Assembly (NCBI GenBank): GCA_030638385.1
Contig: DAOWES010000194.1
Location: 1-7,195, forward strand
DNA length: 7,195 nt
Source of the DNA: Candidatus Cloacimonadota bacterium
GTDB lineage: Bacteria > Cloacimonadota > Cloacimonadia > Cloacimonadales > TCS61
Reading direction: 5' to 3'
The notes below the pieces were generated by a model. It searched no databases and had not been told where the DNA came from. It worked only from the letters and a program-made list of their open reading frames with translations. A program made the translations under genes and the position numbers. Shown here one piece after another: positions 1 to 5,487 of the stretch. Within the stretch, counting starts at the first letter, position 1. Each line of letters begins with the position of its first letter.

Positions 1-270
1 AATATTAGCCAAGTTGATTTTATTTATGAGCCTGATGAAAAAACTCTCGTAGAGGAGATGGCTACTAAATATATCGATGTGGAGTTGTGGAGAATTATGC
101 TAGAGTCATCAGCTGCTGAGCAAGGAGCAAGAATGACAGCTATGGATAGTGCAACGGAAAATGCTTCTGAATTGATAGATACGTTGAGCTTGAGTTATAA
201 TAGAATCAGACAGGCCGGTATTACGAAAGAGATTATTGAAATATCGTCCGGTGCAGCTGCGATTAATTAA
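1..270 (+). CDS. atpG: F1 ATP synthase gamma subunit, C-terminal part (5' end outside window)
   Basis: The frame is open from base 1 to a TAA at 268-270 and gives 89 residues, the C-terminal part of the gamma subunit, which is the central rotor shaft of F1 that turns inside the alpha3/beta3 head. The family's C-terminal signature is clear: EQGARMTAMDSATENA, then a leucine-rich helix, then YNRIRQAGITKEIIEI and a GA-rich end. This is the long C-terminal helix that pairs in a coiled coil with the N-terminal helix; the N-terminal helix and the central Rossmann-like domain lie upstream of the window. The gene is followed after 11 bases by atpD, with a GAGAGG Shine-Dalgarno (SD) just after its stop, as in the usual order atpA-atpG-atpD-atpC or atpG-atpD-atpC. 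The truncation is only the window edge; the reading frame shows no damage. Confidence 0.96.
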   Translation, partial: NISQVDFIYEPDEKTLVEEMATKYIDVELWRIMLESSAAEQGARMTAMDSATENASELIDTLSLSYNRIRQAGITKEIIEISSGAAAIN

Positions 271-281
271 GAGAGGTAAAT

Positions 282-1679
282 ATGTTAGAAGGCAGAATTA
301 TACAAGTTATTGGACCAACTGTAGATGTGGAATTTCCGGAAGGTCATTTACCCGCTATTCATAATGCGTTAAAGATCGAGAGAGAAGGTTTTTCAGATCT
401 CGTTTTGGAAGTTCAAATGCATTTAGGCGAAAATAAAGTTAGAACAGTTGCGATGGATTCTACCGATGGTTTGGTGCGTAGACAAAAAGTAGCTGACTTG
501 GGTGAGCCAATATCGGTTCCGGTTGGTGAAGGTCTTTTGGGAAGAATCATTAATGTGATTGGAGAGCCAATTGATGAACAGGGTGAAGTGGAAGCGGAAG
601 AACGTTACCCAATTCATCGTGAAGCACCATTGTTTGAAAATCTTTCTACCGAAGAGGAGATCTTAGAGACAGGAATTAAGGTTATCGATTTAATTGAGCC
701 TTACTCAAAAGGTGGGAAAATTGGTTTGTTTGGTGGAGCTGGTGTAGGGAAAACGGTAATTATTCAAGAGCTTATTCGTAATATTGCGATTGAGCACGGT
801 GGTTATTCTGTGTTTGCCGGTGTAGGCGAGAGAACCCGTGAGGGAAATGATCTTTTCTTGGAAATGAAAGAATCCGGCGTTATTAATAAAACAGCATTGG
901 TGTTTGGTCAGATGAACGAGCCGCCGGGAGCACGTCAACGTGTTGCTCTTTCCGGTCTTACGCTTGCGGAGTATTTCCGTGATGTTTCTCGTAAGGATGT
1001 ATTGCTGTTCGTTGATAATATTTTCCGTTTTACGCAAGCCGGTTCAGAAGTTTCTGCGCTTTTAGGAAGAATGCCGTCTGCGGTGGGTTATCAGCCAACC
1101 TTGGCTTCTGAGATGGGCGATTTGCAAGAGAGGATTACCTCAACTAAAGATGGATCAATTACTTCTGTTCAGGCTGTATATGTGCCTGCAGATGACCTTA
1201 CTGATCCTGCTCCTGCAACTACTTTTGCTCACCTTGATGCAACAACAGTGCTTTCCAGAAGAATTGTGGAACTTGGAATTTACCCTGCGGTGGATCCTCT
1301 TGAGTCAACTTCAAGAATTCTCGATCCCAAGGTAATTGGTGAAGAACACTATAATGTTGCACGTGAAACTCAGCGTGTTATTCAAAAATATAAAGATTTG
1401 CAAGATATTATCGCAATTTTGGGTATGGATGAATTATCTGATGAAGATAAATTAGTTGTGAATAGAGCTAGGAAGTTAGAACGATTTTTCTCACAACCTT
1501 TCTTTGTGGCTGAGGAATTTACAAATACTCCCGGTGCCTATGTGTCATTGTCAGACACTATTGAAGGCTTTAAATCTATCTTGGAAGGTGAGTGTGATGA
1601 TTGGCCGGAACAAGCTTTCTTGTATGTAGGTAATCTTGATTCCGCTCGTGTTAAGATGGAAAAAATTCTAGGTAAATAA
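282..1679 (+). CDS. atpD: F1 ATP synthase beta subunit (catalytic)
   Basis: A complete 465-residue beta subunit, normal length for the family. It forms the catalytic nucleotide sites of F1 on the cytoplasmic side of the inner membrane. Visible landmarks are an N-terminal beta-barrel (about 1-75), the Walker A loop GGAGVGKT (151-158), the catalytic-glutamate segment GERTREGND (182-190, Glu183), Walker B LLFVDNIFRF (241-250, Asp245), the stretch around DATTVLSRR (319-327), the nucleotide-pocket Tyr334 in GIYPAVDPL, and the C-terminal DELSDED version of the DELSEED lever (383-389). The ATG is preceded by a good SD (GAGAGG, about 271-276). The gene lies between atpG and atpC with 11-base gaps on both sides, so it is co-transcribed with them. 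Codons for residues 358-363 (NVARET) also spell a near-perfect parS site, listed separately. Proton versus sodium coupling cannot be judged because the c-ring is not in view. Confidence 0.99.
   Translation: MLEGRIIQVIGPTVDVEFPEGHLPAIHNALKIEREGFSDLVLEVQMHLGENKVRTVAMDSTDGLVRRQKVADLGEPISVPVGEGLLGRIINVIGEPIDEQGEVEAEERYPIHREAPLFENLSTEEEILETGIKVIDLIEPYSKGGKIGLFGGAGVGKTVIIQELIRNIAIEHGGYSVFAGVGERTREGNDLFLEMKESGVINKTALVFGQMNEPPGARQRVALSGLTLAEYFRDVSRKDVLLFVDNIFRFTQAGSEVSALLGRMPSAVGYQPTLASEMGDLQERITSTKDGSITSVQAVYVPADDLTDPAPATTFAHLDATTVLSRRIVELGIYPAVDPLESTSRILDPKVIGEEHYNVARETQRVIQKYKDLQDIIAILGMDELSDEDKLVVNRARKLERFFSQPFFVAEEFTNTPGAYVSLSDTIEGFKSILEGECDDWPEQAFLYVGNLDSARVKMEKILGK
1355..1370. other. parS-like ParB-binding site inside atpD (15 of 16)
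   Basis: The 16-mer TGTTGCACGTGAAACT matches the widely conserved chromosomal parS consensus TGTTNCACGTGAAACA at every defined base except the last (T instead of A). It contains the invariant CACGTG core and lies within the atpD codons for residues 358-363. Degenerate parS copies inside coding genes are known in other bacteria, so the location does not argue against function. A perfect copy lies about 2 kb downstream. Binding by ParB is inferred from the match only; parB is not in the window. Confidence 0.6.
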
Positions 1680-1690
1680 GAAGTTCTAAA

Positions 1691-2086
1691 ATGAAAAAAA
1701 TCTATGTTGAAGTAATTCAGCCAAATCGTACCATTATCAAAGGTGAATTCGATCACGTTATTGTGCCCGGAACAGAAGGTGATTTTGGAGTTTATTCAGG
1801 TCACACGCCGTTCATCACAATGATTAGACCGGGAATTTTAGAAGTATTTACTAATGATGATAAAGAGGGATTTGCTATCCATGACGGATTTGTTTCAGTG
1901 GAAAACAATAAAGTAACTATTGTTTGTGAAAAAATTGAAAAAGCTGACGGAATTGATGTGCGAAGGGCAGAAGAAGCAAAGTTAAGAGCTGAAAAGCGTA
2001 TGAAGCATTCAGATGAAGAAACTGATTTTCGTCGTGCTGAATTTTCTCTGAAGAGAGCTTTGGTGCGATTGAGTTTAGGCCAGTAG
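1691..2086 (+). CDS. atpC: F1 ATP synthase epsilon subunit
   Basis: A complete 131-residue epsilon subunit, which sits at the foot of the central stalk, links gamma to the c-ring and can inhibit ATP hydrolysis. The N-terminal beta-sandwich (about 1-85) carries the family marks: a start of the type KKIYVEVIQPNR, then VIVPGTEGDFGVYSGHTPFIT (the epsilon G-x-x-G-D-F/x-G-V-x-x-G-H-x-P pattern) and a GFAIHDGFVSVENNKVTIV strand pair. The C-terminal third (about 90-131) is charged and helical, ending in a pattern like RAEFSLKRALVRL, so both C-terminal helices appear to be present and an inhibitory conformation is possible. The start lies 11 bases after the atpD stop with only a weak purine stretch (AAGAAG) ahead, which suggests translational coupling to atpD. 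It is the last gene of the atp operon, since a strong terminator follows. Confidence 0.96.
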   Translation: MKKIYVEVIQPNRTIIKGEFDHVIVPGTEGDFGVYSGHTPFITMIRPGILEVFTNDDKEGFAIHDGFVSVENNKVTIVCEKIEKADGIDVRRAEEAKLRAEKRMKHSDEETDFRRAEFSLKRALVRLSLGQ

Positions 2087-2109
2087 ATATTAAAGAGTGA
2101 TAGATATTT

Positions 2110-2148
2110 AAACCTTCAGGAGATTTCTTGGAGGTTTGTTTTTTTTTT
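2110..2148 (+). terminator. Rho-independent terminator of the atp operon
   Basis: AAACCTTCAGGA (2110-2121) pairs with TCTTGGAGGTTT (2126-2137) around the loop GATT, giving a 12-bp stem with two G-U pairs. A single G and a run of ten T (2139-2148) follow. It begins 24 bases after the atpC stop and is a textbook intrinsic terminator for the ATP synthase operon. The 3' arm contains GGAGG, which could be mistaken for a ribosome binding site. Confidence 0.88.
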
Positions 2149-2168
2149 ATAAATTATGTAATCAGAGT

Positions 2169-2173
2169 GAGGA
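2169..2173 (+). promoter_or_regulatory. Ribosome binding site that fixes a TTG start at 2179
   Basis: GAGGA sits five bases before the TTG at 2179, which is ideal SD spacing. Starting there gives a compact lipoprotein signal peptide (KNK, a hydrophobic run, then LSSC). The in-frame TTG at 2128 lies inside the loop-proximal arm of the atp terminator, and the GTG at 2167 overlaps this site, so neither is a likely start. Confidence 0.65.
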
Positions 2174-2178
2174 ATAAA

Positions 2179-3393
2179 TTGAAAAACAAGATTATTCTAA
2201 TTTTATTAGTGCTTATTGTTCTGAGTAGTTGTAAAAATAGTGAACCAGAAGTAGGTAATAGAATTGTTGAAGATGAGGTTGGCGTAGAGAAGGACTCAAT
2301 TGAAGAGTTTCCGGAAATGGTGAAGGAGGAGGCGGCGAAGATTGAGATAATTAACAATGCTTCCGAGAAGATTAAGCCATTCAAATTTACGGAAGGACTA
2401 TATCTGAGTGCTTATTCAGTAGTGTCGTCTCGTTTCCCGGCGATTCTCGATTCTGCTCAAGCGGCCGGCATTAATACAATTGTTTTCGATCTTAAAAATA
2501 TGAGCGGAGATGTTTTCTTTTCAGTGCCTCAAAAAGGCTCATATGGTCGCGAACGCTATAAAACGATAATAAATATTCCAAGAGTAGTGAAAACGCTTCA
2601 TGATCGAAATATGAGAGCCGTTTCTCGGATAGTGATGTTCCATGATCAGTTTTTGGCTTCGGCAGATTCAACTCTTCGACCCCAAAATGTCGATATGACA
2701 AGTTGGAAGGAGAGTAAGAGGCGAAAAGCTTCATGGTTAGATTCTTCGAATCATCGAGTGCAGGCTGACTTATTGTATTTAATTGAGCAAGCCGCAAGTG
2801 GTGGGGTGGATGAAGTGCAATTAGATTATGTGAGATTTCCCACAGGTGGTGATTTGAAAAATGCTGTATTTCAGTTTATGCAAGATGATTTTACTGCCGC
2901 TAAAGCCGATTCAAATTATGTAATGCGTGCGAAGCCGGATGTGGTGGAGGATTTTGTGGGCAGAGCGAAAGAGATTTGTAGTAGATATGATGTTACATTG
3001 GCTGCTGATGTTTTTGCCATTGTAGCTTGGCAAAATAGAGTAGATGTAGCGAATACCGGGCAAGATATTGCAAGGATGACGAAGCATTTGGATATGATTC
3101 ATCCTATGATCTATTCTTCTCATTTCGCAGATGATTTTGGGTATAGAACTGATGTGCCGAATGAGCCCTATTTTATTATGTATAAAGGCACTATGTTGAC
3201 GAAAAAATACTCTGATGATAGGTGCCGGGTTGTGCCATATATTCAGGCTAATAGGTGGAAAGTTGATTATTCTGCAGAATATGTTTATGCGCAGATAGAA
3301 GCGATTAAGGCAGCCGGAGGAGATGGCTACATTTTGTGGAATGCTTCTTGTAGGTATAATAATACCCTTAGGTGGATTAAAAAATATGATTAA
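2179..3393 (+). CDS. Lipoprotein with DUF4015-like putative glycoside hydrolase (TIM-barrel) domain
   Basis: With the TTG start the product has 404 residues. Residues 2-17 form a short basic then hydrophobic signal ending in LSSC, so Cys18 is the predicted lipidated residue. An acidic, Glu-rich linker follows (about 19-66). The rest (about 69-404) resembles the DUF4015 putative glycoside hydrolase family: an opening strand FTEGLYLSAYSV, then INTIVFDLKNMSGDV (about 98-112), the diagnostic EVQLDYVRFP (212-221), LAADVFAIVAW (about 274-284), MIHPMIYSSHF (about 306-316), VPYIQANRW (about 352-360) and GGDGYILWNAS (about 380-390). This repeated strand-plus-acid layout is a (beta/alpha)8 barrel. Asp214 in LDYVRFP is a good candidate for a functional acid, but neither substrate nor catalysis is established for the family. 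The mature protein should be anchored to an envelope membrane, facing the periplasm or surface. The gene stands alone between two terminators and lacks a clear promoter. Confidence 0.8.
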   Translation: MKNKIILILLVLIVLSSCKNSEPEVGNRIVEDEVGVEKDSIEEFPEMVKEEAAKIEIINNASEKIKPFKFTEGLYLSAYSVVSSRFPAILDSAQAAGINTIVFDLKNMSGDVFFSVPQKGSYGRERYKTIINIPRVVKTLHDRNMRAVSRIVMFHDQFLASADSTLRPQNVDMTSWKESKRRKASWLDSSNHRVQADLLYLIEQAASGGVDEVQLDYVRFPTGGDLKNAVFQFMQDDFTAAKADSNYVMRAKPDVVEDFVGRAKEICSRYDVTLAADVFAIVAWQNRVDVANTGQDIARMTKHLDMIHPMIYSSHFADDFGYRTDVPNEPYFIMYKGTMLTKKYSDDRCRVVPYIQANRWKVDYSAEYVYAQIEAIKAAGGDGYILWNASCRYNNTLRWIKKYD

Positions 3394-3409
3394 TGTTTCA
3401 CGTGAAACA
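3394..3409. other. Perfect chromosomal parS site (ParB/Spo0J binding centromere)
   Basis: TGTTTCACGTGAAACA is a perfect 16-bp palindrome and an exact match to the conserved bacterial parS consensus TGTTNCACGTGAAACA. It begins at the first base after the TAA of the lipoprotein gene and lies between convergent genes, just before a bidirectional terminator. In bacteria with ParABS, ParB clamps load at such sites and spread, organising the origin region and recruiting SMC. parS sites usually cluster near the replication origin. parA and parB are not in this window. Confidence 0.93.
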
Positions 3410-3420
3410 AAAAGATAGGT

Positions 3421-3456
3421 AAAAAAAATGAGCTCCTTAAGGAGCTCATTTTTTTT
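3421..3456. terminator. Symmetrical bidirectional rho-independent terminator
   Basis: Eight A, then TGAGCTCC, TTAA, GGAGCTCA and eight T form a perfect 36-base palindrome. The stem has a GC-rich core (GAGCTCC/GGAGCTC) and a T-tract follows it on either strand. It lies 27 bases after the stop of the + strand lipoprotein gene and 12 bases beyond the stop of the minus-strand HTH-EIIA gene, so one element can end both convergent transcripts. Confidence 0.95.
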
Positions 3457-3468
3457 GAATATAATTGT

Positions 3469-4140
3469 TTATTTGTTGTTCATTACTTCTTTAGTAAGAA
3501 GTTCTCTAATTATCTCAGGGTCGGTCTCAGTTCTCAAAACTTCAAGCACATCATCGTGCATCAATAGTCTTGATATGTATGAGATCGAAAAAAGATGCTG
3601 AATGTCGTCGTGCAAGAGTAATAAGAAATAGAGGTTAACCGGCTTATTATCAATTGCGTTGAATTCAATCTCTTCTTTTGATCTTCCGAAGATAATGGTA
3701 GGCTTCTTGATTTTCTTGGGATGGAAATGACGTGGGTGAAGTAAAGTTACACCCTTCCCAATGGCTGTTGATACGAGCTCCTCTCTGGCAACTACGATTT
3801 TGTAGAGCCAGCGGTGATCTCGTACGATTTTTAGCTCACTTGCTTTTTTAGACATTTCGGCAATAGCTTCATATTTGTTGTCCGCATCGAAATCGAAAAG
3901 AATGTTGCTTGCTTTGAAATAGTCCGAAAATCTACATACTGATCGTTTTAAAGCTAATTGCTCTAGTTCATGGTCATTCAAATTGGCCAACCACTCATCG
4001 ACATCATCCTTGCGGATTTTGTAAGTGCTGCCTTTCTTGACTGTTTCAAACACATTAGCCTTGATCATCTCTTTGATAACAGAATCTGTTACTCTAAGTA
4101 ATGAAGCTGTCTGCTTGATTGTTAGAAGGTCGTTTGACAT
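3469..4140 (-). CDS. Helix-turn-helix protein fused to a fructose-type PTS EIIA domain
   Basis: 223 residues in two domains. Residues 5-53 look like an excisionase/MerR-type winged HTH: LLTIKQTASLLRVTDSVIKEMI, then GSTYKIRKDDVDEWL. Residues about 70-218 match the mannitol/fructose EIIA family: REELVSTAIGKGVTLLHPR (119-137) corresponds to the usual REE-x-x-STGIG-x-G-x-A-x-PH-x-R, so His135 aligns with the phosphorylated histidine although the preceding Pro is Leu. VNLYFLLLLHDDIQHL (168-183) corresponds to the later conserved strand and its His. In related PtsN/EIIA-Ntr and regulatory EIIA proteins, phosphorylation from HPr or EI modulates a partner; here the attached HTH suggests direct DNA binding. 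No transporter EIIB/EIIC or HPr gene is beside it, favouring a regulatory role. AAGGAG lies 6 bases before the ATG. It is transcribed divergently from the lptE operon, which it could control; that is inference. Confidence 0.85.
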   Translation of the reverse strand: MSNDLLTIKQTASLLRVTDSVIKEMIKANVFETVKKGSTYKIRKDDVDEWLANLNDHELEQLALKRSVCRFSDYFKASNILFDFDADNKYEAIAEMSKKASELKIVRDHRWLYKIVVAREELVSTAIGKGVTLLHPRHFHPKKIKKPTIIFGRSKEEIEFNAIDNKPVNLYFLLLLHDDIQHLFSISYISRLLMHDDVLEVLRTETDPEIIRELLTKEVMNNK

Positions 4141-4271
4141 AATATCTCCTTGTTATCTATTTATTTTAATATCAATGTTTTAATGCAATGAGCTTTTAAC
4201 TATTAAAGAGTATATTTGTCAAGATAAGACTAAGTTCTTGACAGAAAAAAGGATGAAAAATAGCTAAAGCT
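4141..4271. promoter_or_regulatory. Divergent intergenic regulatory region with inverted repeat TGTCAAG-N13-CTTGACA
   Basis: This 131-base gap separates two divergent genes, so it must hold promoters for both directions. TGTCAAG (4217-4223) and CTTGACA (4237-4243) are a perfect 7-bp inverted repeat. Each arm contains TTGACA, the sigma-70 -35 hexamer, one per strand. On the minus strand, TTGACA (4222-4217) is followed after 17 bases by TTAAAA (4199-4194), a passable -10. On the + strand, TTGACA (4238-4243) has only a poor partner 17 bases on (TAGCTA). A TATATT at 4211-4216 could be the + strand -10 instead, though without a good -35. The repeat could equally be an operator for a dimeric regulator. 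Confidence 0.45.
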
Positions 4272-4757
4272 ATGAAAAAAATAATAATAGCAACAATTTT
4301 AATGGTGATTTTGGGCTGTACCTACTCTGTTTATTCAAGTGGAATGCCGCATCTGAAAAAAATTAAAATTACAGAGTTTGAGAACAAAACAAAAGAATAC
4401 GAATTAGAAGCAAAACTATTAGATTCTTTGTCAGATAATTTTATTCAAGATGGAAGGTTGCGCTTGGCAGACCTTTCTCCGGATTGTTTGTTAACCGGAG
4501 AAATTATAGATTATTCGAATAAATTAACTACTTATGGAAGCTCCGGAGTTGATGAATATGAAGTTCGTATTCTGTTTTCGGTTGAATTTACCGATTTGGT
4601 TAAGAATGAAGTTATCTGGAAGAGTAGTAATTTGGTGTTATCTCAAGTTTATTCAAATGATGAGACTACTCAAATTCAGAGTGAAGAAGATGCCATAGAG
4701 GAGATCCAAGATCAACTTTTTGAGCGAATTTTAAGAGAAAGTTTGGAGGAGTGGTAG
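4272..4757 (+). CDS. lptE: LptE-like LPS-assembly lipoprotein
   Basis: 161 residues with a type II signal: MKK, a hydrophobic run, then VILGC, making Cys16 the lipidated residue. After it come CTYSVYSSGMPHLKKIKI and then TEFENKTKEYELEAKLLDSL, followed by DGRLRLAD, LLTGEIIDYS, YEVRILFSVEFTDLVKNEVIW and an acidic C-terminal helix (AIEEIQDQLFERILRESLEEW). This order matches the LptE family: 'CGYSF', 'I-x-x-F-x-N-x-T', a helix, 'DGR', 'L-x-G-x-I', then beta strands with 'F-x-D' and a final helix. In known systems LptE plugs the LptD barrel in the outer membrane and helps insert lipopolysaccharide. Identity at residue level is weak, as is normal for this family. It is the first gene of the + strand operon. 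No good SD precedes the ATG (the nearest is AAGGA about 18 bases upstream), and an in-frame TGA at 4254 rules out an earlier start. Confidence 0.75.
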   Translation: MKKIIIATILMVILGCTYSVYSSGMPHLKKIKITEFENKTKEYELEAKLLDSLSDNFIQDGRLRLADLSPDCLLTGEIIDYSNKLTTYGSSGVDEYEVRILFSVEFTDLVKNEVIWKSSNLVLSQVYSNDETTQIQSEEDAIEEIQDQLFERILRESLEEW

Positions 4758-5486
4758 ATGAGAATAAATAAATATTTAGCAAAGTGTAATGTTGGTTCCC
4801 GAAGATCGGTTGAAAAGTTGATTGTTGATGGGCGAATTAAGGTAAATGGAGAAGTTATCTCTAATCTTGCACATCAAATTAATGAAGAAACTGATGAAGT
4901 GAAATTTGATAATAAAACAATTGAATATGTAGAAGATAAAATCTATATTATGCTTAACAAACCCAAAAATTATTTGGTTTCAGGGAGAGATGATTTCGAC
5001 AGAAAAACAGTGTTTGATCTTTTGCCGGATTTTGGAGCACATCTATTCGCAATTGGGCGCCTTGATTATATGTCGGAAGGTTTGTTATTGTTAACTACTG
5101 ATGGAGATTTCGCAAACAAGATTATTCATCCACGCTATAAATTGCCCAAACTTTATAAGGTAAAAGTTAAAGGTGTTTTGGAACAAGATCAAATTCAAAA
5201 ACTACGCGATGGTGTGATGATCGAAGGTAAGAAGACAAAGCCTGCTTTTGTAAAAGAAAAATCAAAAGGCGAAAATAGCTCCGTATTGAAAATAACAATT
5301 TTCGAGGGGCGAAAACGACAAATACGATATATGTTAAAGAAAGTAGGTTCAGAAGTTTTAGAGCTGAAAAGATTGCAAATTGGTGATGTGAAATTAGGCA
5401 CGCTACCGATTGGTATGTGGAGAGTGCTAAAGCCAAATGAAGTACTGACATTAATTAGATTAAGCGAAAGAAAACAAAGAGGATAA
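4758..5486 (+). CDS. rluB: rRNA pseudouridine synthase, RluB/RsuA family
   Basis: 242 residues. The N-terminal S4 RNA-binding domain (about 1-48) has the typical MRINKYLAKCNVGSRRSVEKLI and GRIKVNGEVI. The catalytic domain follows: IMLNKPKNYLVSGRDD (about 64-79), the active-site block GRLDYMSEGLLLLTTDGDF (100-118) with Asp103 as the catalytic aspartate, a PKLYKVKVKG strand, and the C-terminal FEGRKRQIRYMLKKVGSEVLELKR signature. Such enzymes isomerise a specific uridine to pseudouridine in 23S (RluB, RluE, RluF) or 16S (RsuA) rRNA. Length and S4 domain fit RluB or RsuA, but the modified base cannot be read from the sequence. The family usually has Thr in LD-x-x-T-x-GLLLLT; here it is Ser106. 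The ATG follows the lptE stop directly, with GGAGGA inside the lptE end, so translation is coupled. Confidence 0.9.
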   Translation: MRINKYLAKCNVGSRRSVEKLIVDGRIKVNGEVISNLAHQINEETDEVKFDNKTIEYVEDKIYIMLNKPKNYLVSGRDDFDRKTVFDLLPDFGAHLFAIGRLDYMSEGLLLLTTDGDFANKIIHPRYKLPKLYKVKVKGVLEQDQIQKLRDGVMIEGKKTKPAFVKEKSKGENSSVLKITIFEGRKRQIRYMLKKVGSEVLELKRLQIGDVKLGTLPIGMWRVLKPNEVLTLIRLSERKQRG

Positions 5487-5487
5487 A

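Noticed and set aside
423..1037. Minus-strand open frames inside atpD
   Set aside because: The + strand protein is a fully conserved beta subunit; the opposite frames show no recognisable domain or ribosome site.
2084..2111. Direct repeat of TAGATATT between the atpC stop and the terminator
   Set aside because: Eight AT-rich bases repeated once, overlapping the stop codon; too weak to call a regulatory element.
2128..2178. N-terminal extension of the lipoprotein gene from TTG 2128 (or GTG 2167)
   Set aside because: The TTG lies inside a terminator stem, its GGAGG belongs to that stem, and the extension would put a Phe-rich segment before an otherwise clean lipoprotein signal. GTG 2167 overlaps the ribosome site used by TTG 2179.
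4253..4267. Four-codon leader frame (M-K-N-S-stop) ahead of lptE
   Set aside because: It has no properly spaced ribosome site, and such short frames are common by chance in AT-rich DNA.
4261..4272. Small palindrome TAGCTAAAGCTA just before the lptE start
   Set aside because: Five-base arms with a two-base gap cannot form a stable hairpin and are likely chance.
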